Below the pieces are notes generated by a model that was not told the DNA's origin, searched no databases, and saw nothing but the letters and a program-made list of their open reading frames with translations. From positions 70,318 to 134,317 of the forward strand of contig SZWC01003591.1 in assembly GCA_023375785.1 (NCBI GenBank): 64,000 bases of DNA, written 5' to 3'. The first letter of the stretch is position 1; the number at the start of each line of letters is the position of its first letter. This document shows positions 51,701 to 63,290 of this stretch, piece after piece. This DNA is from Penium margaritaceum (Eukaryota; Streptophyta; Zygnematophyceae; Desmidiales; Peniaceae). The translations under genes and the position numbers were made by a program.

Positions 51701-53310
51701 GTACAACTTCGTACAACTCCGTACAGCTCCGTAAAACTCAGTACAACTTCGTACATACAGCTCTGTACAAATTGCTACAACTCTGTACAACTTCATACAA
51801 TGCTGTACAACTCTGCACAGCTCTGTACAAGTCCATTTATCACCGTATAACTCTGTACAACTTTGTATAACTCCGTACAACTCCGTGCAACAGGATACAA
51901 CTCCGTACAGATTTTCTACAACTTGTTACTAACCCATACCACTCTGTACAACTGCATGTAACTCTGTACTACTCCGTACAACTTTGTAAAACTCTGCACA
52001 TCTCTATACAAATCTATATAACTCCCTACCAATCCCTACAACTACCTGAGACTCAGTACAACTCCGTACAACTCAGTACTACTCCTGAAAACTCTGTACA
52101 GCTCCATAAAACTCCATACACCTCTGTAAAACTCCGTACAACGCTTTACAAATCCGAACAACTCTGTACAACTACGTAAAACTACGTGCAATTCTGTACA
52201 ACATTGTACAACTCCATACAACTTCGTATAACTCACTACAGCTTGCTACAAATCTGTTCAACTCTGTACAACTCCATACACATATGTACAACTCTATACA
52301 ATTCCGTACAACTCCGTACAACTTGGTACAACTCCGTACATCTGTGTACAACTCTGTACAACTCCGTACAGCTCCCTACGGCTTTGTGCAACTCCTTACA
52401 ACTTTGTACAACTCGGTACAACTCTGTATAACTCTGTACCACTCCATACAACTCCATACAACTCCCTATAACTCTGTACAAATTGTTATAACTCTGTACA
52501 GCTCCATATAACTCTATACAACTCCGTACGATTCCATACACATCTGTACAACTCTGTACAACTCCTTACAACTCGCCACAACTCTAAAAGTCCTTACAAC
52601 CCCGCACAGCTTTGTGCAAATCTGAACAACTCCGTTCAACTTCATACAGCTCTGTACAACTCCGTACACCTCTGTACAACTTGATACAACTCTGTACATC
52701 TTAGTACTACATGCATCTCTGTACAACTCCGTACAACTCCTTAGAGCTCCATAGAACTCTGTATAACTTGGTAGAAGTCCCTAAAACTCCACAAAACTCC
52801 GTACATCTCTGTACAAGTCCGTACAACTCCGTGCAAATCCGTCTGTACAACTCTGTACAACTTTGTACAAATTTGTACAACTCCGTACAGCTCTGTACAA
52901 CTTCTTCCAACTCCGTAGAACTCTGTACAACTCCGTACAACTCTGTACATCTTCGTACAACTCTGTTCAAGTCCGTACAACTCCGTACAACTCCATACAA
53001 CACCGTATAGCTCCGTAAAAAATTCCACAACTCTGTACAGCTCTGTAAACGTCAGTACAATTCCGTATAATTCACTACAACTTTGTACAACTCCGTACAA
53101 TTCCATAAACATCAGTACAACTTTGTACAAATATCTATAGCTTCGTACAATTCTGTACAACTACGTACAACTCCGTACACCTCCGTATAACTTTGTACAA
53201 CTCCATACAACTCCACACAACTCCGTACAGCTCACTACAACTCCATACAACTCCGTACAACTCCGTACAACTCTATACAACTACGTACAACTCTTTTAAA
53301 TTTGCTACAA
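48721..53310 (-). repeat. 10-bp satellite array, third block, inverted (CAACTCCGTA)
   Basis: About 4.6 kb of the same 10-mer in reverse complement. With the plus-oriented block to its left it forms a long degenerate inverted repeat meeting near 48650. Variation is again mainly at CCG/CTG/CCA, the complement of the CpG forms seen in the other blocks. The array ends next to the copia fossil at about 53310. Confidence 0.97.
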
Positions 53311-53324
53311 CTTTGGCGACAGAG

Positions 53325-53352
53325 CCAATACCTTGCTACCGCAAGGTATTGG
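53325..53352. other. Perfect 12-bp stem, 4-nt loop hairpin at the satellite/copia boundary
   Basis: CCAATACCTTGC and GCAAGGTATTGG are perfect complements around TACC. The right arm lies in sequence shared with the second copia copy (which reads CCGCAAGGTCTTGG near 58614). The left arm is at the satellite border. TGGCGACAGAGCC at 53314-53326 resembles the plant tRNA-iMet primer-binding sequence TGGTATCAGAGCC (10 of 13). Confidence 0.6.
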
Positions 53353-56300
53353 ATCTTTGGGTGGAATCCCTGTCTTCTAGGGGAACAACTTCCCGCTCTG
53401 GAGATGGCAGTTCAAACTGACAATGAAAGTGCATGGCTTCATCAAGCTTCTCAAGGGAGAGGAGCAGGTTCCCGTGGAGGGCTCACCGGAGCACAAGACA
53501 TGGAAAGAACAAAATGGCATTGTCATGTCACTACTCAGCAACGCGGTAGCCATGACGTGTGTTCGTGTGACTGCGGGGCTCACACAGGCTTATGATGCTT
53601 ATGCCAAGCTCAAGCATGTGCACCAATCCACCTCCCTTGCAAACAGATTATTCATCCTACAAATGTTGATTAGCAAACCAGTGAATAAGGAAGAGTCCAT
53701 CCCTGATTTCCTTCAGGAGTTTCAAGGACTCCTTGGCAAGGCTCGCTAGATGAACTGGGACCTTGACGAAAACATGCAAGCCATGATCCTCCTCATGGCG
53801 CTACCGTAGAGTTGGAGCCCGATGATCACCATCATGGGCAGTTGGAAGGAGGGTGACCTGATGTACACGGCAGTGTCTGAGAACGTGCAAAACAAGGGCA
53901 TGTGCCATAGCGGGAGTGAGGCTAACTTCTCAGCCTATGCCGCACACTACAGTGGCCGTGGGAGCAAAGGGTCAGCCTCTGGATTGAAAGGCGGCAGCGG
54001 AAGCAGTGGCAGTGGAGTCAACAATGGCAGCAAGGCTCCCAAGCGACGGGAAAACTACCTTAACTGCTGCAAACCTGGGCACTAGGCAAGAGAGTGTAGG
54101 TCGCCAAAGAAGGAAGACGGCGGAAGCAGTGGGAACAAAGGCAGCAAAGAGGGTGGCAAAGAAACTACCAACATGATGGTGCAAAGCACGCCTCCAACAA
54201 AGGGAGCGGCATTGCTCAGGCCAAGAGCCTTTAGGCTCGACTTCGGCACCAACCACCACTCTAGTAACGAAAAGAATGGATTCATCTCCATCGGCCCCGC
54301 TGATTGGCGGTTCAGATGTGCAAACGGGAGCATTGTGAACACAAATGGCATCGGAGACAAGCTGGCGAGCATCAATCTTAACGGTGCGGAGAAGGGTCTG
54401 CGGTTGCATGACATAGTCTACATGCCCTCCTTTGCAGCAAACCTCCTGTACGTGCCAAAACTATAGACAACAACATAATGAGTGTGTTCACACAGAAGAA
54501 TGCGGTCATCGCCAGGAAGGAGGAAAGCAGGTTCCTATACGCCAATAAATATCTCGTGGCACAGGTCCCATGGGTTGACGCGCTCTACATATTGAAGACA
54601 ACCACAACAGAAACCTTGGAAGATGATGGTCATGCAGGTGTAACGGAGGCAGTGGTCTCAGCATTAGTGTAGGACAGCACACCAACGGCAACTCAGAAGG
54701 TATCATCTGCCACAACGGACAAAGACATTGAGCTCTGGCATAGGTGCTTTGGGCACGTTGCATACAACATGCTCCAAGTCATTGGGAAATAGCAACTGGT
54801 CCGCGTCATGGAGGGATGCAAGAAGGATGTGGCAGAGTGTGAAAGCGTGTGTGAACCTTGCCTCCAAGGCAAGACCAAGAGAAACTGCTTTGAGCGTAAC
54901 GTTCGTTGCACAAAAGCAGCCATTGACCTGATTCATACCGATGTGTGCAGACCCTTTCGCACGGCGTCAAATGGTGGCAGCAAGTGTTTTCTGACCTTCA
55001 TCGACGACCACAGCCACAAGGTGTGGATCTACTCCCTCAAAAGTAAGGGAGAGGCTAGAGAGAAGTTGCAGGATTTTTTCGCAATGGTCGAGCAGCAGAC
55101 TGGAACAACGGCGGAGAGTATGAAGCATGCAAGTTCTAGTTACGGCAACACGGGATCAACCACCAGCCCACAACACCCTACACGCCGCAAAACAATGGTG
55201 TGGCCGAAGAAACGAATCAGACCATCCTCGGTATGGTGCGTAGCATGCTCTTTCATGCAAAACTTACACCGCACTTCTAGGCGGAAGCGGCAAGAACGGC
55301 ATGCTACATTTTTAACTTGACCCATGCGGCTGCTCTGGGCCGACGCGGAAAGAAAAAGGGCAAGCAACAGATCAAGCCACAAGAAGTATGGTCAGGGAAG
55401 AAGCCAGACGCATCACACCAAAAAGTCTTTGGCTGACGCATGGGCAAAGGTCCAGGCCAGAGAGGATGGAGGCAAACTTGATGCAAGAGTGCCAAGGTGC
55501 GTTATGGTGGGCTATGAGACAGCCCACAAGACCTATCGCCTGTGGGACCAGGCAGCAAGTAGGCTCATCACCAGCTGGGACATAACCTTTGACGAGAGGG
55601 AACCAGGCAAAAAAGAGATGCTTGATCCCACACAAGCTCCAAAATAGGGAGAGTGGTTGGTGCTGATAGAGTTACGAGATCAAGCTCCTGAAAACTGGCA
55701 AGTGGTGCCAGTGCGGCAGGCTGTGGAGAAGAGTGGTGGGGTAGGGAGAGCAGCTGCACACGCTGACGCAGCGGCGAGCTCCGACACAGAGTCAGAGACG
55801 TCTGAGGCATCCGAGACCAGCTTGGAGGCCAGTGGCTCTTCACAAGAGGAAAACTTAACTTCAGGGCAGCCAGCAGCACAGGAGCAACAGCAAAGCGAAG
55901 ATCCACCAGTAGTGTAGCGTCACAACACACAGCAGAGAAAACAAACTCCAAAGTACGACACTTACACCGGAAGCTGGACTGGACTGAGCTGGTCCTGTTT
56001 GGCTCAGGGAGAGCCACTCACTGTGGCTGATGCACTGGCAAGGCCCGATGTGGCCAAGTAGAAGGAGGCGGTGGATAGCAAGATCACGTCCATCAAAGAA
56101 AATGGCACATGGGTGCTGGTGGACAGACCCACAAACACTCCATGGTGGGCTCAAAGTGGGTGCTCGGGCTGAAGCGGAAGCAAGATGATAGAATCTACAA
56201 GTATAAGGCAAGGGTCGTGGCGAAGGGATTCTCACAGCGCGCAGGGTCTGAGTACGATGAGGCCTTTCCACGGTTTTCATGTTTGCCTCCATCAGGTCCC

Positions 56301-57690
56301 TGCTGGCCGTCACTGCTGCCAAAGACCTTGAGATCCATCAGATGGATATGAAGATTTCGTTCCTTTACGGGAAGCTTGACAAGGAGGTGCTCATGGAGGT
56401 ACCGGAAGGTATCAAAGCACCCGAGAGTACGGTGTGCAAGCTGTTGAAGGCGTCGTACCACCTGAAAAAGGCCCACTAGATCTGGTACAAGTAAATGGAC
56501 AGCTTCATGGTTGAGCTCTCCTTTGCGCACTGCAAGAACAGCCCTAACGTCTATGTACGGGAGGATGAGCATGGCTTGCTGCTTGTAACATTGTATATCA
56601 ACGACTTCATCATGTGCTCTTTCTGTCATGAGGCCCTTGCGGACCTCAAGAAGCAGCTGAGTAGAAGGTTCAAGATGAAAGACATGGGTCCTCTCGAGTA
56701 CTACCTTGGGATTGCCGTTCACCACAACCTCAAAGCAGGCACCATCAAGCTCAACCAAACCAAGTACATCATGGACATCTTGAAGCGCTACAACATGGAG
56801 GATTACAATCCTGTCAGCAACCCCATGTCCTCTGATTGCAAGCTCTCCTCCTCCATGTCACCAAGCAACAACGCAAACCGGCAGGATGCAAAACATTTTG
56901 CAACAGTACGTTGCTGGGAGCCTTGTGTATGCGATGGTGGGGATGCGACCAGACATCACTTATGTGGTGGGCCAGGTGGACAGGTTTGTGGCCAACCCTG
57001 GGCAAGAACACTGGAAAGTGGTGAAGCGGATTTTTCGCTACCTAAAAAGTACTCGGCACGTGGGACTGAGGTTTGGGGGTCTAGAAGGGTCAGACTCACT
57101 ACGACTGACGTGCTACAATGACGCGGAGTGCGGAGGGCAGATTGACGACAGGAAGTCCACCTCATGATTTGTCTGCCTTCTCAACGATGGTGCGATCTCG
57201 TGGGCGAGCAAGAAGCAGGACTGCGTCTCACTTTCTACTGCTGAGGTAGAGTGCATCGCACTCTCTAAAGTGTGCAAGGGAACACAATGGCTTTGCAGTT
57301 TGCTTGATGAGATCAAGGCACCACAAGAGGAACCAATGGTCATCCGCATTGACAACCAGGGTGCCATGGCTATGGCAGAGGACGACATGACCTCCTTGTT
57401 GTTATTTTATGCCCCATGGCCACTGCTATGGATTAACGGACAGGTTGGGCATGCAGTGATCCCTTAGAGTAATTCCCCCAAACGTTGTTTGTGGTACAAA
57501 TCCAGGTGAGACACCAGAAGTGTAGCGCAATGGATAGCATGTTGGACTTAGGGAGAACATGTCCTACGATCAAGTCTTGATGTGTGCGGGAAGATTTTTG
57601 ACATTCCTGCACAGGGGAAGTTTCTTAGACATTTCTCCATGCACGAGGAGGATGTGCCACTTGGCGGTCAGTGGATGCGCCAATTGGCAA
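53337..57690 (+). mobile_element. Ty1/copia LTR-retrotransposon fossil, copy 1, broken
   Basis: Copia order on the plus strand, approximate positions: gag (53396-54060) with a zinc-knuckle region at about 54063-54100; protease-like region (54225-54470); GAG-pre-integrase (54720-54900, with an LWH...FGH-like segment); integrase core (54905-55650); Ser/Glu-rich linker (55690-55920); reverse transcriptase (56020-56800, with KWVLGLKRK and YYLGIAVHH words); and RNase H (57050-57400). A 3' flank (57403-57690) is shared with copy 2. The left edge abuts the 10-bp satellite, and I found no paired LTRs. The reading frame is broken in roughly ten places. It is diverged but readily aligned with copy 2, so the two share a common origin that is neither very recent nor ancient. 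Confidence 0.88.
57516..57590 (+). promoter_or_regulatory. tRNA-Arg-like sequence with Pol III A and B boxes (SINE-like), copy 1
   Basis: TAGCGCAATGG at 57523-57533 fits the A box (TRGYNNARNNG) exactly. GATCAAGTC at 57568-57576 fits the B box (GWTCRANNC) exactly, with the 45-nt offset found in tRNAs. The 5' half, GTAGCGCAATGGATAGCATG then TTGGACTT, closely resembles known tRNA-Arg(UCU). The anticodon arm, T arm and acceptor stem do not pair well, so it is not a functional tRNA gene. It is a tRNA-derived promoter such as a SINE head, lying in the 3' flank of the copia fossil. Confidence 0.65.
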
Positions 57691-58608
57691 GGTGGTGAGG
57701 AGTGGCCACCCCAAAAGTGCAACTACCCACACACCTCTGAAGCCAGGCCTATGACTATATGTACCAGGCTCATTCCTTATTCTTATTACACAATCTGGCG
57801 TAGATGCACCTTACAAAATTGTCCAACTAAGGAACAGTATAAAGAAGACACTAGTTGGCCTAAGCCCCAGGAGTTAGTCTTCAGCTAGTACCTTGTGCAA
57901 AAGTGACCAAGTGTTCCGTGGACACAGTTGCTAGCAAGTGATTTCCTAGGAGCTGCTCAGTGGGGAACCGTGATTCTGAGGATGATATCTTCTCCTAGCT
58001 AAAATACTAGGAGTGGACGGCAGGTGCTATTGTGTTGGCCCTGTTTTCTAGTCCATTTGCCTCATGCAGGTTGACAAAGGGTTATAGGCCCATACTGACC
58101 AGTTGTAAGGCACGCTTTGCTCAACTTTGGTACGTTTTCTCCCGGTGCGTACATCAGGTCCATCAGCTCCATCAGCTCCATCTGATTCATCAGCTCCATC
58201 GGCTGGGTTTGCACTTAGCACACTGGGACCAAGTACAAGCTCTCCCCTTGGAGGCACGACCATTCTGTCCCAACCAAGACAAGCTCTGCCCTTGGAGGCA
58301 AGACCCTAGGTGTGCTAGTGTGATCTGTCTTCTCTGTTGGCAGGTAAACATTGGCTGGAGGGGTAAGCAATGGAACTGGACCGTTAAACTGGTAGCAGAC
58401 ATTGGCCTCAATGTAGCAGAGACGCAGATTACAGAAAAGGGCAGCTAAAATGGCTGGACCATCAGGAGTAGTGGGGGCTGCCGCAAGGCATTCCCCACTA
58501 CTCCTCACAAGGTAGTCCTCAATGGCAACAGAGGTTGCCGCAGGGCAGTCCTCAAACTTAACAGTGGCTAAACAGGGCAGACCACAGGAGCAACCGTGGT
58601 TGCCACTG
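57691..58608. other. Spacer between the copia copies, with hairpins and short duplications
   Basis: No gene is recognised. It may contain LTR or leader sequence, but no match to the other copy's flanks was seen. It holds a CCATCAGCT-type minisatellite (about 58150-58200) and a duplicated AAGCTCT-CCCTTGGAGGCA segment (about 58233 and 58281). A hairpin has perfect 12-bp arms, GGAGTAGTGGGG (58465-58476) and CCCCACTACTCC (58493-58504). Smaller stems lie at 58524-58539 (GGCAAC/GTTGCC) and about 58591-58604. The word TGCCGCARGG occurs at three places, the last at the copy 2 leader. Confidence 0.45.
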
Positions 58609-61600
58609 CACTGCCGCAAGGTCTTGGATCTTTGGGAGGAATCCCCGTCTTCTAGGGAAACGACATCCCCCTCTGGAGATGGCAGTTTGAACTGGCAATG
58701 AAATGCGTGGATTCATCAAGCTTCTGAAAGGAGAGGAGTAAGTTCCTGCGGATGGCTCACCTGAGCACGAGACATGGAGTGAACAAAATGATATTGTCAT
58801 GTCACTCCTCAGCAACGCGGTGGCCAAGAAGTATGTTCCTATCATTGCGAGGTTCACACAGGCTTTGGATCCTTATGCCAAGCTCAAGTATGTGCACCAA
58901 TCCACCTCCCTTGCAAATAGATTATTCATCCTACAACAGCTGATCAAGATGCGGGTGAATGAGGGGGAATCAGTCCCCGATTTCTTACAAGAGGAATCCT
59001 TGAAGGACTCCTTGGCGAGGCTCGCAAGATGAACTAGGACCTTGAAAAAATCATGCAAGCCATGATTCTCCTCATGGCGCTACCGAAGAGCTGGAGCAAA
59101 TAAATCACCATCATGGGCGGTTGGAAGGAGGATGACCAGACGTACACGGCAGTATCCGAGTACGTGTGAAACGAGGACATGCGCCGCAGCAGAATTGAGG
59201 CTAACTTCTTCGCCTATGCTGCACGCTATGGTGGCCGCCGGAGAAAAGTGTCAGCCTCTGGTTAGAAAGGTGGCAGTGGAAGCGGTTGCGGTGGAGGCAA
59301 CATTGGTGGCAAGGCTCCCTACGGGAGCGACTAGGCAATTGCTATAACTGCGGGAAACCTGGGCACTGGGGACGAGAGTGCAGGTCGCCAAAGAAGGAAG
59401 ATGGCGGAAGCGATGGGAACAAAGGTAGAAAAAAAGGTGGCAAAGAAGCCACCAACATGATGGTGTAAAGCACGCCACCAATAAAGGGCGCAGCGCTGCT
59501 CAAGCCAGGAGCCTTTGGGCTCAACTCCAGCAGTGATCACCACTCTAGCAACGACAAGGCTGGATTCATCTCCATCGTCCCCACTGATCGGTGGTTCAGA
59601 TGTGCAAACGGCAGCATTGTGAACGCAAACGGCGTTGGAGACAAGCTGGTGAGCATCAATGTTAACGGTACGGAGAAGGATCTGCGGCTGCATGACGTAG
59701 TTTACATGCCCTCCTTTGCGGCAAACCTACTATTTGTGTCAAAAATCACGGACAACAACATGACGGTGGTGTTCACACAGAAAAAGGCGGTCATCACCAA
59801 GAACAAGGAAATCAAGGTCCTCTATGCCAATAAGGATCTCGTTGCACAAGTACCACGGGTTGACGGGCTCTATGCATTACAGACAACCACAACAAAAACC
59901 TCAGAAGAAGATGGTCATGCAGATGTAGCGAAGGTAGTGGTCTAGGCACCAACGCAGGAGAACACACCATCAAAAACTGAGAAGGCATCCTCTGCTGCAA
60001 AAGACGAAGACATTGACCTCTGGCATAGACGCTTTGGGCACGATGCAAACAGCAGGCTCCAGGTCATCTAGCAACAACAGTTGGTCCGCCGCATGGGTGG
60101 ATGCAAGAAGGATGCAGCTTGGTGTGGCAGCTTGTGTAAACCTTGTCTCCAAGGCAAGAAAAAACAAATGCGCTTTGAGCGTAACAGTCGCCGTGCACAA
60201 AAAGCCCTTGACCTGATTCACACCAACATGAGCGGACCCTTTCGCACGGTGTAAAACAGTGGTAGCAAGTTTTTTTTTACCTTCATCAATGACCACAGCC
60301 GCAAGGTGTGAATCTACGTCCTCAAAACCAAGGGAGGGTTCAAAGAGAAGTTGCAGGAGATTATTCCCATGGTGGAGCACCATACTGGAAACAAAGTAAA
60401 GGCAATGTGAAGCGGCAACGGCGGAGAGTATGAGGCATGCAAGGGCTGGTTTCGGCAACATGGGATCAACCACCAGTCCATAACGCTCTACATACCGCAA
60501 AGCAATAGTGTGGCCGAACGGATGAATCAGACCATCCTCGGCATGGTGCGCAGCATGCTCTTTGATGTAAGACTTCCACCGTAGTTCTGGGAAGAAGCGG
60601 CAAGGACGGCATGCTATCTCGTCAACCTGACTCCTACGGCTGCTCTAAGCAGGCGCAGAAAGAAAAAGAGCGGACAACAGATGATACCACAAGAAGCATG
60701 GTCAGGGAAGAAGCCGGACGCATCACACCTAAAAGTCTTCAGCTGCGCCGCATGGGGAAAGGTCCAGTCGGGTGAGGGTGCCGTCAAGCTGGATACAAGA
60801 GCACAAAAGTGCGTTATGGTGCGCTATGAGACGGCCCACAAGACCTTCCGCTTGTGGGACCTGGCAAGAAGAAGACTCATCACCAGCACGGACGTAGCTT
60901 TTGACGAGAGGAAACCAGGCAAGGAACAGATGCTTGATCCCACACAAGCTCCAAAATAGGGAGAGTGGTTGGTGCTGCTGCAGTCAGGAGATCAAGCTCC
61001 CAAAAACTGGAAAGTGGTGCCAGTGCGGCAGGCCATGAAGAAGAGAGGTGTGGCAGGGAGAGCGGCTACGTAGGCTGACATAGCGACGAGCTTTGACACA
61101 GAGTCGGAGACGTCCGAGGCCTTGGAGACCAGCTCGGATGCCAGTGGCTCTTCACAAGAGGAGAACTTAACTTCAGGGCAGCCAGCAACACAGGAGCAAT
61201 AGCAAAGCGAAGATCCACCAGCAATGCAGCATCGCAGCACACGGCAGAGAAAACAAACTCCAAAGGATGACACTGACACCGGAAGCTAGACTGGACTGAG
61301 TTGGTCCTGTTTGGCTCAAGGAGAGCCATTTACTGTGGCTGAGGGGCTGGCAAGGTCCAATGCAGCCAAGTGGACGGAGGTGGTGGACAGCGAGCTTGCA
61401 TCCATTGAAGGAAATGGCACATGGGTGCTGGTGGACAGACCCGCTAACGCTCACGTGGTGGGCTCAAAGTGGGTGCTCAGGCTGAAGCGGAAGTAAGATG
61501 ATAGCATCAACAAGCACACGACAAGGATCATGGTGAAGGGATTCTCACAGTGCGCAGGGTCTGAGTACGATGAGACCTTTGCACCGGTTGTCACGTTTGC

Positions 61601-63290
61601 CTCCATCAAGTCCTTGCTGGTGGCCACTCCCACCAAAGACCTTGACATCCACCAGAAGCATTTGAAGATAGCTTTCCTCTACAGGAATCTTGACAAGGAG
61701 GTGCTAATGGAGGTATTGAAAGGTGTCAAAGCACCTGAGAGAAGGTGTGCAAGCTGGTGAAGGCGTTGTACTGGATGAAAGAGGCCCCCCGGATCTGGTA
61801 CAAGGAAATGGATAGCGTCATGGCTGAGCTCTCCTCTGCACACTGCAAGAACGATCTTAGTTTCTATGTGCGGGAGTATGAGCGTGGCTTGCTACTTGTA
61901 ACATTGTATGTCGACGAGTTGATCGTGTGCTGTTCCTCTTGTGAGGCCCTTGCGGACCTCAAGAAGCGGCTGAGTAGCAGGTTCAAGATGAAAGACATGG
62001 ATCCTCTCGAATAATACCTTGGGATTGCCGATTACCGCAACCGCAAAGCAGGCTCCATCGAGCTCGACTAGACCATTTACATCATGGGCGTCCTGAAGCG
62101 CTACAACATGGAGGACTGCAACCCTGTTAGCACCCCATGCCCTCAGACTGCAAGTTCTCCTCCTCCATGTCACTAAGCAACGAGGCAGACCGGCGGGAGA
62201 TGCAAACCATTTCGTACCAAGCCGCCGTTGGGAGCCTCATGTATGCAATGGTGGGGACGTGACATCATATCGCTTTTGTAGTGTGCCAGGTGAGCAGGTT
62301 TGTGGCCAATCCTGGGCCAAAACACTAGCAAGCCGTGAAGCAGATTTCTAGCTACCTCAAAAAGGCTCGGCACATGGGACTTTGGTTTGGAGGTCTAGAA
62401 GGACCACACTCGCTGCGACTGATATGCTACAGTGACGTGGAATTGGGAGGGCGGATTGGCGATGGGAATTCCACCTTAGGCTCCGTCTGCCTTCTCAACG
62501 GTGGTGCGATCTTGCGGGCAAGCAGGAAGCACAACTGTGTCTCACTTTCTACTACTAAGGCGGAGTACATCGCACTCTCTGAAGTGTGTAAGGAAACACA
62601 GTGGCTTCGAAGTTTGCTTGATGAGATCAAGGCACCACAAGAGGAAGCAATGGTCATCCGCATCAACAACCAGAGTGCCATCACTATGCCAGAGGATGAT
62701 ATGATCTCTTGGCATACAAAGCACATCAAAATTTGGTACCACTACTCATGTGACCTTGTTGCTAAGGATTTTGTGGAACTGGAGTACGTCTTAACCAAGA
62801 AAATTCTTCCAGAATTCTTGAAAAAGCCATTAGACAGTGACTTGCATGTTGTTGGCACTCAAGGAATATGCATGGTGGACGCAGGAGATGAGAACTAAAG
62901 ACCAAGACAGCTGAATTGCACAAATACAACACAGAGCTATGGGTTCATACGGAAGAAAATTACCACAGTAGGTGACCTGAGGTGCAAGGGAGATATTTTT
63001 GTTCTTTTATGCTCCATGGCCACTGCTATGAATTAACGGACAGGTTGGGCATGCACTGCTCCCTTGGAGTAAGACCCCCAAACTTTGTTCGTCATGCAAG
63101 TCCAAGCAAGATACCAGAAGTGTAGCGCAATGGATAGTACGTTGGACTTACGGAAAACAAGTCCTGCAATGAAGCCTTGATGTGTGCAAGAAGGTTTTCG
63201 ACCTTCCTGTATTGGGGAAGTTTCTTAGACATTTCTCCATGCATGAGGAGGATGTGCCACTTGGCGGTCAGTGGATACGTCAATCAACAA
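58609..63290 (+). mobile_element. Ty1/copia LTR-retrotransposon fossil, copy 2, broken
   Basis: Same family and orientation as copy 1. Approximate parts: leader (from 58609); gag (58672-59330) with a clear CCHC knuckle (59342-59385, YNCGKPGHWGREC); protease-like region (59505-59770); GAG-pre-integrase (60010-60180); integrase (60190-60960); linker (60990-61260); reverse transcriptase (61310-62150); RNase H (62340-62830). A purine-rich AAGGGAGA tract near 62983 may be the polypurine tract. The 3' flank (63003-63290) matches that of copy 1. It is broken in roughly ten places. The gag-to-gag distance to copy 1 is about 5.3 kb and the flank-to-flank distance is 5.6 kb. No paired LTRs were identified. 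Confidence 0.88.
63116..63190 (+). promoter_or_regulatory. tRNA-Arg-like sequence, copy 2 (A box intact, B box degenerate)
   Basis: The counterpart of the copy 1 sequence in the same place of the copia 3' flank. The A box TAGCGCAATGG at 63123-63133 is unchanged. The expected B box position (63168-63176) reads AATGAAGCC, which departs from GWTCRANNC at several positions. Confidence 0.55.

Noticed and set aside
13015-53310. CRISPR array or telomeric repeat
   Set aside because: The units are contiguous with no spacers of unique sequence, and neither unit resembles a telomere repeat.
57516-57590. Functional tRNA-Arg gene
   Set aside because: The A and B boxes fit, but the anticodon, T and acceptor stems do not pair; it is better described as tRNA-derived.
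53972-62742. Many antisense frames of 60-190 codons over the copia fossils
   Set aside because: They are shadows on the opposite strand of recognisable copia gag-pol sequence.
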